Shown here: positions 1-7,243 of the stretch, in pieces
Layout of the letters: the number at the start of each line of letters is the position of its first letter
How positions within the stretch are numbered: the stretch's first letter is position 1
From: an uncultured bacterium
Lineage (GTDB): Bacteria; Bipolaricaulota; Bipolaricaulia; UBA7950; UBA9294
DNA length: 64,000 bases
NCBI GenBank assembly: GCA_903857865.1
Contig: CAIOGO010000010.1
Span: forward strand, 124,001 to 188,000
Direction: 5' to 3'
Position numbers and translations under genes: made by a program
Notes under the pieces: generated by a model
The model's database searches: none
Told to the model about the DNA's origin: nothing
What the model saw: the letters and a program-made list of their open reading frames with translations, nothing else

Positions 1-1
1 T

Positions 2-595
2 CTCGGCGACTTAGGGGAATCCGAGATACGAGATCTTGTTTCCGGAAACCTGTATCCGGGAGACGACAGCCTAGACAGCCGAGCAAGGGACAGGGAGTTT
101 GAGCTCTTCATTGCCGCATTAGGGCGGCGTTCAGGGTTGACCACTCGATTGGCAGAGCCAGACGTCCTCTTCGACACGGGTCAGCTGACCTTCTCTGTCG
201 CCGCAAAGCGGCTGAGTGGCTCGGGGGGAGTCGAGAAGAACCTGTCGAAGGCGGCAAAGCAGATTGCGGGTGCGAATGTCCCTGGCCTGGTTCTCATGGA
301 CGTATCGCGGATTCTGGATCCTACGGGGACCCTTGTTGTGCATTGGAGGAATGCCCAGCATGTCGTTGGCGGTCATTTGGCGGCCTTCATCCATAGCGAG
401 CACAACCAGGCGCTTCAGAGACCCAGGAGCGATCTTGCGTGTGGCGTCATTCTTCGGGCAGTGTTCCCTCTCATCTCAGAGGGCTTCAGGTACGGAACGT
501 TCGAGACGTGGCATGCAGTCGTCACAGCCTGGGGAGACGCTAACCTGACGAATTGCCTGCTAGAGCGGTTGCTGAGAGGGGCAGAAGGAACCTAG
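2..595 (+). CDS. PD-(D/E)XK-nuclease-like hypothetical protein, 5' end cut by window
   Basis: The reading frame is open from base 2 and ends at 595, so the N-terminus lies outside the window; the TTG at 137 is internal to this frame. About 197 residues are visible. Around residues 35-65 there is an acidic helix (DREFELFIAAL) followed by EPDVLF, a turn, and FSVAAKRLS. That order resembles a PD-(D/E)XK nuclease core in which the ExK motif reads A-A-K. Downstream the pattern of a KAAKQI helix, then a hydrophobic strand ending in MDVS, also fits this fold. No neighbouring methylase or partner is visible. I do not recognise the exact family, and a missing ExK glutamate would make nuclease activity doubtful. 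The gene is next to a transposase remnant, which suits an accessory region. Confidence 0.6.
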   Translation, partial: LGDLGESEIRDLVSGNLYPGDDSLDSRARDREFELFIAALGRRSGLTTRLAEPDVLFDTGQLTFSVAAKRLSGSGGVEKNLSKAAKQIAGANVPGLVLMDVSRILDPTGTLVVHWRNAQHVVGGHLAAFIHSEHNQALQRPRSDLACGVILRAVFPLISEGFRYGTFETWHAVVTAWGDANLTNCLLERLLRGAEGT

Positions 596-664
596 GGCCT
601 TGACCTCGCCTACAGACGCTCTTCGCGCGGTGAGTGCAGATGCGTGGCCGGTGGGGGAGCACGC

Positions 665-693
665 TTTTCGGTCGCCCAGGCTCGGTGTATACT
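665..693 (+). promoter_or_regulatory. candidate sigma70-type promoter
   Basis: TTTTCG at 665-670, a 17-nt spacer, and TATACT at 688-693. Transcription would start near 700 and run towards the small frame at 790. The -35 box is poor. Confidence 0.3.
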
Positions 694-789
694 TGGTCCA
701 GCAGAGGGTTGCGGGCATTACGCAATGCGGAGCAGGGTAGCCCTAGCGACATCACTGGGACTCGGAAAGCGAGATCAGAGGTGGTAGCT

Positions 790-954
790 ATGGTGAAACA
801 AATGCTCAGTTGGGCCAGGAGACTGGCACCTGCTGCCCTAGTTGTGGCTGGCTGGATTGCGTTCGTAGGCGGCATCTGCACGCAGATGGCATGGCTGAAG
901 GTCGCTCTGCTGTCGGTCGCTAGGGTCCTGCCCACAGCCCTCTGTATCTGCTGA
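790..954 (+). CDS. possible small hydrophobic membrane peptide (54 aa)
   Basis: An ATG at 790 is preceded at about 7 nt by an AGGTGG ribosome-binding-like sequence and about 100 nt upstream by a candidate promoter. The product would be 54 residues: a basic N-terminus (KQMLSWARR) followed by two hydrophobic stretches (about residues 12-27 and 33-50) separated by a short turn with one cysteine. This would suit a small helical-hairpin membrane peptide. I recognise no family. The frame is short and lies in an otherwise non-coding stretch of an accessory-looking region, so it could be chance. Confidence 0.3.
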   Translation: MVKQMLSWARRLAPAALVVAGWIAFVGGICTQMAWLKVALLSVARVLPTALCIC

Positions 955-1101
955 GCGTGTGGTAGCGCGCGGACTCAGGGTTGATACCTGCGGACACGAC
1001 ATGCCCGAGTACTCGCCGTGCGCTGCGTAGCTCGCCGTGACCCTACTGTGGATCAGCGGTCGAGCGATGTGACAGCCACTCCAGGCAACGGGGTCAGATC
1101 T

Positions 1102-1302
1102 TCACTCTTGGTGTTTCTCGTTCTCAGCAATGCGCTTCTCGATCATGCTGATGGTCGAGTAATGGAGACCGAGGAAATCAGCTACTGCCTGAAGCGTGTA
1201 CTCGTGGGCGCGGGTGGCTGCGTGGATCTGCCGGTCACGTGCCTTCTTGTCTCGTCCCTTGGAGAAGAGCTTTTCAAGACTCGGCCGGGTGGCGAGCCGT
1301 GA
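1102..1302 (-). pseudogene. 3' remnant of a REP-associated tyrosine (Y1) transposase
   Basis: On the minus strand a frame ending with TGA at 1104-1102 encodes the typical C-terminal tail of REP-associated (Y1, IS200-like) transposases: a RPSLEKLFSKGRD stretch, a basic RDRQIHAA helix, and a helix-turn-helix written YTLQAVADFLGLHYSTIS. The similarity fades upstream of about 1302, where the frame becomes low-complexity, and no HUH (His-hydrophobic-His) motif or catalytic tyrosine region is present. Only about 65 residues survive, so this is a decayed fragment, not a working gene. The palindromes at 1405-1438 and 1478-1512 lie on its 5' side and could be related REP-type elements. Confidence 0.7.
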
Positions 1303-1404
1303 CCTCGTCCACAGCGCAACGCCCCCACCGGCGCTGGCCCTGGCCGCTTGCGCAATGGAAACGTCATGGTCACGCCTGCGTATCGCCCTGCCGAGCAGGC
1401 GCTA

Positions 1405-1438
1405 GCTGTCCGCGCAGCGGGCCATCGGCGCGGACAGC
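1405..1438. repeat. GC-rich imperfect palindrome (11-bp stem)
   Basis: Arms 1405-1415 and 1428-1438 are perfect inverted repeats around a 12-nt loop. There is no T-run on either side, so it is more like a REP-type palindrome or mRNA 3' stem than a classical terminator. It lies between mnmE and the transposase remnant. Confidence 0.5.
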
Positions 1439-1477
1439 CGCAGTCTGCGCAGACCGAGCGAACTTGCGCAGACCCTA

Positions 1478-1512
1478 GCCGCTTGCGCAGCCGCCCATAG
1501 AGTGCAAGCGGC
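1478..1512 (-). terminator. stem-loop immediately after the mnmE stop
   Basis: A 9-bp perfect stem (1478-1486 with 1504-1512) starts one base after the mnmE stop codon and encloses a 17-nt loop. No U-tract follows on the minus strand. It may act as a weak terminator or 3' stabiliser, or be a REP-like element. Several TGCGCA palindromes lie in the adjoining 60 nt. Confidence 0.4.
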
Positions 1513-2874
1513 CTATTTCCCAACGCAGAACCGCGAGAAGATCTGCTCGAGAATCGACTCCGAGAGATCGATCCCCTGGAGTTCCCCGGCCGCATGGAGC
1601 GCTGCGCGGAGCTCTTCGGCCGCGATGTCGGCCGTCACCCCAGACTCGAACGCAGCGGCGGCTCGGTCGAGGGCCTCGGCCAACCTCCGCAGGAGATCGC
1701 GCTCCCAGGTGTCGAGAAGCAGCACCGTGTTGCGAGATGGGACACCGCCGGAGACGAGGAGCCCGAGAATCCTCTCCCGCAACTCCAGAAGACCTTGTCC
1801 GTCACGCGCCGAGACGTCGAGCGTGTCGATCGCCGTCCCGGGCAAGGCCGAGCTGCCCAGGTCGTCGCGCAGGTCGCTCTTGTTGCGAACGACAATCGTC
1901 GGCACGCCCCAATCGCGCAGGAGAAGCTCCCGATCGTCGTCCTCTAGGGCGACGCTGCGATCGAGGAGGAGAAGGACGAGGTCGGCGCGCTTCGTCGCGG
2001 CCTCGGCGCGCCGGACGCCTTCGGCCTCCACCTCGTCCGTCGGCACTCGCAGTCCAGCCGTGTCAATCAGGCGGACGGGAATCCCGCCGATCGACGCCAC
2101 TTCCTCCACGGTATCCCGCGTCGTGCCGGGTGTCGGCGCCACGATCGATCGTTGTTCGGACAGCAGCGCGTTCAGGAGTGTCGACTTGCCCACATTCGGG
2201 CGCCCGATGATGGCCACGGTGAGGCCTTCGCGCACGACGCGCCCCTGCTCGCCGCGCGCGCGCAGCTGCGCCGTCCGTTCCGCAAGGGCTTGCACGCGCG
2301 GCAGGAACTCATCGACGTTGACGTCAAGATCCGGGAAGTCGATGTCCACTTCCAGGTCCGCGAGGAGCGCCTCGAGCGTCGTGCGCAGACTCGCGATGTC
2401 GTTGGAGAAGCGGCCGCCAAGTCGGTCGACGGCGGCTTCGAGGCCTAGCGCGGTCTGTGCCCGCACGATGTCGAGCACCGCCTGGGCCTGATCGAGGGAG
2501 ATGCGCCCGTTGAGAAAGGCCCGCTGGGTGAACTCGCCGCGCTCCGCAAGGCGGGCTCCCGCCCCGAGGACTGCGTCCAGCACGGCACGCGCAGCCGCGA
2601 TCCCGCCATGGCAGCTGAACTCGACCACATCTTCGCGCGTGTACGTCCGCGGCGCTCGCAGGACGGAGACGAGCACCTCGTCCACGATCTCGTCATCGAC
2701 GACGACGTGCCCGTAGTGAATCGTGTGGCTCGGCTGGGCGGAGAGCGCAGCGCCTCGCGGAGAGCGGAACGCGCGGTCGGCGATGAGGATGGCGTCCGGT
2801 CCGCTCAACCGGACCACGGCGATTCCGCCCTCCCCCATCGGCGTGGAGATGGCGGCCATCGTGTCCCCGAGCAC
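1513..2874 (-). CDS. mnmE: tRNA uridine-5-carboxymethylaminomethyl GTPase MnmE
   Basis: With MnmG, MnmE modifies U34 of certain tRNAs at the wobble position, using GTP and a folate cofactor. The 453-residue product has the expected order. First comes an N-terminal folate-binding domain (GGIAVVRLSG; a GEFTQRAFLNGR segment near 115). Then follows a helical domain holding an inserted G domain with P-loop GRPNVGKST (near 226), a PGTTRDT switch, DTAG and NKSD. The C-terminus ends in FCVGK, the conserved family ending with its functional cysteine. The GTG start at 2874 shares one base with the khpB stop (TAGTG), implying translational coupling; an ATG at 2859 is an alternative. It is the last gene of yidC-khpB-mnmE, an order common near bacterial origins, but rpmH and rnpA are absent here. 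Confidence 0.97.
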   Translation of the reverse strand: MLGDTMAAISTPMGEGGIAVVRLSGPDAILIADRAFRSPRGAALSAQPSHTIHYGHVVVDDEIVDEVLVSVLRAPRTYTREDVVEFSCHGGIAAARAVLDAVLGAGARLAERGEFTQRAFLNGRISLDQAQAVLDIVRAQTALGLEAAVDRLGGRFSNDIASLRTTLEALLADLEVDIDFPDLDVNVDEFLPRVQALAERTAQLRARGEQGRVVREGLTVAIIGRPNVGKSTLLNALLSEQRSIVAPTPGTTRDTVEEVASIGGIPVRLIDTAGLRVPTDEVEAEGVRRAEAATKRADLVLLLLDRSVALEDDDRELLLRDWGVPTIVVRNKSDLRDDLGSSALPGTAIDTLDVSARDGQGLLELRERILGLLVSGGVPSRNTVLLLDTWERDLLRRLAEALDRAAAAFESGVTADIAAEELRAALHAAGELQGIDLSESILEQIFSRFCVGK

Positions 2875-3350
2875 TATTCCCCGCCTGACTCGGGACCCGA
2901 CTCCGGCTCCATCACGACGCGTCGTCCATCCCCCACGCCGATACTGTAGGTTCGCACACCAGGGTAGTTGGCCAGCGTCTCGTGGATCATCCTCCGCTCG
3001 TGCGCCGGCATCGCATTCAGTTGGACTCGCTTGCGTTCGCGCACGACGTCCTCGGCCTTCGATAGAGCGAGGCCAATGAGCTCCGCGCGGCGGCGTTTCA
3101 CGGCTCCATTCGCGTCGAGGACGATCTCGAAGTCCGCGCCCATCTTGCGGTGGACGGCGCCGCGCAACAAGTGCTCCAACGCCGCCAGGACCGGCCGCTC
3201 CTCGGGCAGCGTGAGCACGTTCCCGACGAGATTGACGTACAGCCCGTCGTTGCCCTCCGAGTCGATCTCGAAGAGAACGTCCTCCTCGAGCATGCCGAAC
3301 ACGGCACGGAGAAAGGTCTCAGCTTCCTTCCGGGCTTCGTCCGGGATCAT
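2874..3350 (-). CDS. khpB: KhpB/Jag-type RNA-binding protein (KH plus R3H domains)
   Basis: This is a 158-residue protein of the Jag/KhpB family, which binds RNA and is usually encoded next to yidC. The start is taken at the ATG at 3350 (MIPDEARKEAETFL), which overlaps the yidC 3' end by about 30 nt; a longer upstream frame only adds low-complexity sequence. The middle has the glycine-rich beta strands of a KH-like domain (NDGLYVNLVG). The C-terminal half has an R3H domain: the VQLNAMPAHERRMIHE stretch contains the R-x3-H signature near residue 124, and a GVRTYSIG strand follows. The N-terminal Jag_N domain seen in longer homologues is reduced or absent. It probably helps coordinate envelope protein insertion or cell-wall growth; that role is inferred from the family. 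Confidence 0.9.
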   Translation of the reverse strand: MIPDEARKEAETFLRAVFGMLEEDVLFEIDSEGNDGLYVNLVGNVLTLPEERPVLAALEHLLRGAVHRKMGADFEIVLDANGAVKRRRAELIGLALSKAEDVVRERKRVQLNAMPAHERRMIHETLANYPGVRTYSIGVGDGRRVVMEPESGPESGGE

Positions 3351-4884
3351 CGCCGTCCCCCAACTCGAGGTCGCCCTCCGAGGTTGCGGCTGTGAGGCGG
3401 TCGGATCGGGCAAGCTGACGATTGACCACGGCCTGCTGAGCCGCCTGCGCCCCCGTGGTCAAGAGATAGTACAACCACAGACCCGCTGGGAACCGCCACA
3501 GCAGGATGGCCATCAAGACGGGGAAGACGTAGCCGAAGTACTTCGTCCCCGGCGCGCCGTCGGAACCGGTCTGCGGGGTGAGCTTCCACTGCTGCACGAT
3601 CATGATCGCCGTCGTCAGGATGACGAGGATGAAGTACGGATCGTACAGGCTGAGGTCGGGCATCCACAGGAACCCGGGAGAGAGGTGGATCCGCTCGCCC
3701 GCATAGAGGATCGCACGCCAGATGATGAAGATGATCGGCAGCTGGATCACCATCGGCAGGCATCCACTCATGGGGTTGATGCCCTCTTTCTTGTACAGCT
3801 CCATCAGGCGCTGCTGCAAGAGCTGCTTGTCGTCCTTGAACCGCTCCTGAACCCGCTTCATCTTCGGCTGCAGGCGCTGCAGCTTGGCCATGGAGTGCAT
3901 CTGCTTGTTCATCAACGGGTACAACAGGACGCGCGACAGAATCGTGAACAGGATGATGGCCCAGCCGTAGTTTCCCGTCGCGCGGAAGAGGATGTCAATG
4001 AACTGGATGACGGGGATCATCAACCGCGCGCCGACGCCGGGCCGATCCAAAGCCTGCAGGCCGGCTTCCTGCATCAGGAGGAATCGGCGGCGACCGCCGT
4101 AAAGCATGCTCTTCGCGCTCGTCTTTGCCTGTGGCTCTGCGGTGAAGGCAAAGCCGAAGTGCTGCGAGCCCGACGCCGTTCGTTCGAACGTCGGGAGCAT
4201 CGTGGCGCCCGCCCCCGGCGCGAGGAAGAACACCGTCTGCTTGTCCATCAAACCGACGCCGCCGAACGTTTGGTACGACTCGCGGGCGAGCAGCAGCGTC
4301 CCTGGCTGCCCGTCAAACAAGTACGTGATCTCCAGTCCGCCGGCCTTCTGGACATAGTTGCCGACCGTCATCTGCACCTGAGCCGCGGCGGCCGTCGGGT
4401 TGTTGACAGAGAGCTCGAACCCGATGGTGTAGACAGCGTCGGGGGCAATGGTGTAGCGCTTCTCGATCGCGGTCCCGGCCACGCTGCCCTGGAAGACGGC
4501 GCGGAAGACGCCCGTGGCCTCGTCAACGCCAACGTCGATGAGTTGGTAACGCCCCTCTCGTTCGCCATTCACGGAGAGGGCAAACGGGAAGACCGCGTCG
4601 GCGACGTACTGACGCGCGAACGTCTTCACGTTCGTCGTCGTGCCGGGGACCAGTTCGGAGACCGTGGAACCGTACGGCGCAAACGACAGGAAGGCGGACT
4701 TCATGACCCCACCCTGCTCCGAGAGGATGATTCGAGCAAGAGGCGTCGTCACCTCGATGTCGAGGAATCCATCGCGCGGCGGCAGCTTCTCGAACGTGAT
4801 GTCGCGCGGTGCTGCAACCGCCGCGCAGGACAATATGGCCAAACCAAGACACACCCATCCCAAAACGATTCGGCGCTTTCCCAC
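3319..4884 (-). CDS. yidC: membrane protein insertase YidC
   Basis: YidC inserts and folds inner-membrane proteins alone or with SecYEG. The 521-residue product is of the long, diderm type. It has an N-terminal signal-anchor helix (IVLGWVCLGLAILSCAAVAA) and a periplasmic beta-supersandwich domain of about 280 residues. The conserved insertase core then begins at about residue 300 (NYGWAIILFTILSRVLLYPL) and includes the coiled C1 region with KMKRVQERFKDD, GCLPMVIQLPI, and the last helix pair (FPAGLWLYYLLT). The start is a GTG at 4884 with GGAGG five bases upstream, chosen over a much longer frame that would cross the divergent riboflavin promoter. A promoter fits at 4902-4930. The C-terminal tail is acidic, unlike the basic tails of YidC proteins that bind ribosomes strongly. 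Confidence 0.95.
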   Translation of the reverse strand: MGKRRIVLGWVCLGLAILSCAAVAAPRDITFEKLPPRDGFLDIEVTTPLARIILSEQGGVMKSAFLSFAPYGSTVSELVPGTTTNVKTFARQYVADAVFPFALSVNGEREGRYQLIDVGVDEATGVFRAVFQGSVAGTAIEKRYTIAPDAVYTIGFELSVNNPTAAAAQVQMTVGNYVQKAGGLEITYLFDGQPGTLLLARESYQTFGGVGLMDKQTVFFLAPGAGATMLPTFERTASGSQHFGFAFTAEPQAKTSAKSMLYGGRRRFLLMQEAGLQALDRPGVGARLMIPVIQFIDILFRATGNYGWAIILFTILSRVLLYPLMNKQMHSMAKLQRLQPKMKRVQERFKDDKQLLQQRLMELYKKEGINPMSGCLPMVIQLPIIFIIWRAILYAGERIHLSPGFLWMPDLSLYDPYFILVILTTAIMIVQQWKLTPQTGSDGAPGTKYFGYVFPVLMAILLWRFPAGLWLYYLLTTGAQAAQQAVVNRQLARSDRLTAATSEGDLELGDGDDPGRSPEGS

Positions 4885-4901
4885 AATGACCTCCAGAACA
4901 G

Positions 4902-4930
4902 AGAGTACCCGCCCCGCCCAGAGCGCGCAA
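4902..4930 (-). promoter_or_regulatory. yidC promoter
   Basis: On the minus strand TTGCGC (4930-4925), a 17-nt spacer, and TACTCT (4907-4902). The expected start near 4895 leaves a very short leader that still includes the GGAGG at 4890-4894. It is back to back with the rib promoter. Confidence 0.55.
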
Positions 4931-4935
4931 CTCCG

Positions 4936-4964
4936 TTGAACAGGGCATTCGGATGCACTACACT
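4936..4964 (+). promoter_or_regulatory. ribE operon promoter, nearly leaderless
   Basis: TTGAAC at 4936-4941, a 17-nt spacer, TACACT at 4959-4964. The ATG of ribE follows 11 nt after the -10 box and has no Shine-Dalgarno sequence, so the leader would be only a few bases. There is no room for an FMN riboswitch. Confidence 0.6.
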
Positions 4965-4975
4965 CGGGCTCGCCC

Positions 4976-5566
4976 ATGTTCACAGGAATTGTGCAAGCGA
5001 CAGGCTCCGTGGTGCGAATCTCGGCCACCGCCATCGAGGTCGCCCTCACGGGCGACCTGCGCCGCTCCCTCGCCGTGGGAGGGAGCATCGCGGTGAACGG
5101 CGTGTGTCTGACAGCTCGCGAGGTCGGCGCGAGCTCGTTTTCGGCCGATGTCTCTCGGGAAACGTTGTCGCGAACGACGTTTGGGACCCTTCGCGCCGGG
5201 ATGGCGGCCAATCTGGAGCTACCGTTGACCGCGGACCGCGGATTCGACGGGCACTGGGTGCTGGGGCACGTCGACGCCGTCGGGCGGATCCGCAGTCTTC
5301 ACCGGGAGAAGGAGGCATGGACCCTCATCGTCTCCTTCCCGCCCGCGGGGCATCGATACGTTGTCGACAAGGGGTCGATCGCCGTAGATGGCATCAGCTT
5401 GACGCCGTTCGATGTCCGCGAGGACAGCTTCCGCTGCGCCATCATCCCCGAGACGTTCGAGAAGACGTGCCTTCGCGAACGGCGGGCGGACGATCCGGTG
5501 AACTTGGAGTACGACATTCTGGCGAAGTACGTGGAGAGGATGATGCGCGATGTTCGTGCCTATTGA
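4976..5566 (+). CDS. ribE: riboflavin synthase alpha subunit
   Basis: This enzyme dismutates two molecules of 6,7-dimethyl-8-ribityllumazine to riboflavin, the last step of riboflavin synthesis. The 196-residue protein starts [12 protein letters not shown], the hallmark N-terminus. It shows two lumazine-binding barrel repeats: the first includes [12 protein letters not shown] and SRETL, the second [12 protein letters not shown] and PETFEKT. Length matches the family (about 200). There is no Shine-Dalgarno sequence before the ATG. The 3' end overlaps ribBA by 17 nt, so translation is probably coupled. No ribD is visible in the window; the deaminase/reductase must be encoded elsewhere. Confidence 0.96.
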   Translation: MFTGIVQATGSVVRISATAIEVALTGDLRRSLAVGGSIAVNGVCLTAREVGASSFSADVSRETLSRTTFGTLRAGMAANLELPLTADRGFDGHWVLGHVDAVGRIRSLHREKEAWTLIVSFPPAGHRYVVDKGSIAVDGISLTPFDVREDSFRCAIIPETFEKTCLRERRADDPVNLEYDILAKYVERMMRDVRAY

Positions 5567-6749
5567 AGAGGCGATCCGCCGCTACGCCCGAGGAGAGATC
5601 CTCGTCCTGGTGGACGACGAGAACCGCGAGAACGAGGGCGACCTCGTGATGGCGGCCGAACACGTGACGCCCGACGCGGTCAACTTCATGGTCACCTACG
5701 GGCGCGGCCTCGTCTGCGTCCCGGTCACGGAGGAGCGAGCGCGAGAGCTTGTCCTCGCGCCGATGTGCGTGGAGAACACGGCCGTCCACGGCACGCACTT
5801 CACGGTGTCGGTCGACGCACGGCACGGTATAGCGACCGGGATCTCGGCCTTCGACCGCGCGCAAACGATCCGGCTGCTCATCGAGGAGGACACCCGACCG
5901 GACGACCTCGCGCGTCCGGGCCACATCTTCCCACTCATCGCTCGCGACGGCGGTGTCCTGCGCCGCGCCGGGCACACCGAAGCCACCGTCGACCTCGCTC
6001 GACTCGCCGGCCTGAAGCCGGCGGCCGTCTTGTGCGAGATCCTGAACGACGACGGAACCATGGCTCGGCTGCCGGAACTCGAGACGTTCGCGAAACAGCA
6101 CGACCTGGTGATCGCCAGCATCGCGGACCTCATCGCCCATCGCAAACGCACCGAGCACCTCGTGTGCCGCATGGCCACGGCCGAACTTCCGACGGCGTAC
6201 GGCAACTTCCGCATCATGAGCTACACCAGTCCGGTGGAGGACGGAGAGCACGTCGCACTCGTGCGCGGCGACGTCGCTGGGAAAGAGAACGTGCTCGTCC
6301 GGGTGCACTCCGAGTGTCTGACCGGCGACGTCTTCGGCTCGTATCGGTGCGACTGCGGGGCGCAATTGGCTCGGGCTCTGGACATGATCGACAAGGAGGG
6401 TCTCGGCGTTGTGGTCTACATGCGCCAAGAAGGCCGCGGCATCGGGCTTCGGAGCAAGCTCTGCGCCTACGAGCTGCAGGATCAAGGCCTCGACACCGTG
6501 GAAGCCAACGAGCGGCTCGGCTTCGACGCCGACCTGCGTGACTACGGCATCGGAGCGCAGATCCTCTGCGACCTCGGACTCACGTCGATTCGACTCCTGA
6601 CGAACAACCCGAAGAAGGTCATCGGCCTCTCGGGGTACGGGCTGACGATCGTCGAGCGGGTGCGCATCGAGATCACGCCGAACGACTACAATCGCGAGTA
6701 TCTGCGGACCAAGAAAGAGAAGATGGGACACCAGCTGGACAAGGTCTAG
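5550..6749 (+). CDS. ribBA: bifunctional 3,4-dihydroxy-2-butanone-4-phosphate synthase / GTP cyclohydrolase II
   Basis: This supplies both branches of riboflavin synthesis: dihydroxybutanone phosphate from ribulose-5-phosphate, and the pyrimidine precursor from GTP. In the 399-residue product the first 200 residues are the DHBP synthase ([12 protein letters not shown] acidic metal loop; [11 protein letters not shown]). The second half is GTP cyclohydrolase II with the zinc cysteines in [17 protein letters not shown], then RQEGRGIGL and the LLTNNPKK end. Both halves keep their key motifs, so the fusion looks fully active. The gene begins inside ribE and is followed 26 nt later by ribH. Confidence 0.96.
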   Translation: MFVPIEEAIRRYARGEILVLVDDENRENEGDLVMAAEHVTPDAVNFMVTYGRGLVCVPVTEERARELVLAPMCVENTAVHGTHFTVSVDARHGIATGISAFDRAQTIRLLIEEDTRPDDLARPGHIFPLIARDGGVLRRAGHTEATVDLARLAGLKPAAVLCEILNDDGTMARLPELETFAKQHDLVIASIADLIAHRKRTEHLVCRMATAELPTAYGNFRIMSYTSPVEDGEHVALVRGDVAGKENVLVRVHSECLTGDVFGSYRCDCGAQLARALDMIDKEGLGVVVYMRQEGRGIGLRSKLCAYELQDQGLDTVEANERLGFDADLRDYGIGAQILCDLGLTSIRLLTNNPKKVIGLSGYGLTIVERVRIEITPNDYNREYLRTKKEKMGHQLDKV

Positions 6750-6775
6750 GAGACGAACGGGGACGGGAGGACGCG

Positions 6776-7243
6776 ATGGGGAAGGTATTCGAAGGCAAGT
6801 TGGATGGGAGCGGACTCCGCATCGGCATCGTCGCGAGCCGCTTCAACCATCTCATCACCGGGCAGCTCCTGGATGGAGCTCTCGACCGGCTCCGCCGATC
6901 GAACGTCCCGGAGAAGTCGACCGACGTGTGCTGGGTGCCCGGCGCGTTCGAGGTGCCCCGAGCGGTCAAGGAAATGGCGACGACCGGAAGGTACGACGGC
7001 ATCCTCGCCCTCGCGGCGGTGATCCGCGGCGCAACGCCCCACTTCGAGTACGTGGCGAGCGAGATCAGCAAGGGGATCGCACGCATCAGCCTCGAGGCCG
7101 ACGTCCCGGTGACGTTCGGCGTCATCACCGCGGACACAATCGAGCAAGCCATCGAGCGAGCGGGAACCAAGTCCGGGAACAAGGGGGCTGACGCCGCCGA
7201 GGGCTTGATCGAGATGATCAGCGTCCTGCGACAGGTCCGATGA
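6776..7243 (+). CDS. ribH: 6,7-dimethyl-8-ribityllumazine synthase
   Basis: Lumazine synthase condenses the ribitylamino-pyrimidinedione with dihydroxybutanone phosphate. The 155-residue product has the expected layout: GLRIGIVASRFN at the N-terminus with the substrate-stacking Phe, WVPGAFEVP, the AVIRGATPHFEYV loop with the catalytic His, and PVTFGVIT followed by the GNKGADAAE phosphate-binding stretch. Length is typical. It overlaps hisS by 4 nt (ATGA), so the rib genes and hisS are probably co-transcribed, an unusual pairing with no obvious metabolic reason. Confidence 0.96.
   Translation: MGKVFEGKLDGSGLRIGIVASRFNHLITGQLLDGALDRLRRSNVPEKSTDVCWVPGAFEVPRAVKEMATTGRYDGILALAAVIRGATPHFEYVASEISKGIARISLEADVPVTFGVITADTIEQAIERAGTKSGNKGADAAEGLIEMISVLRQVR

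Noticed and set aside
4885-4975. FMN riboswitch before the riboflavin genes
   Set aside because: The gap is 91 bp and is filled by two promoters; the conserved RFN segments are absent.
2968-5649. A very long open frame on the plus strand across yidC and khpB, and similar long frames elsewhere (for example 1502-2491 +, 6673-8748 -, 9014-10189 -, 21715-23502 +)
   Set aside because: They lie on the wrong strand or frame over clearly recognised genes, have repetitive Arg/Ala/Pro/Ser-rich sequence, and are what high-GC coding DNA produces by chance.
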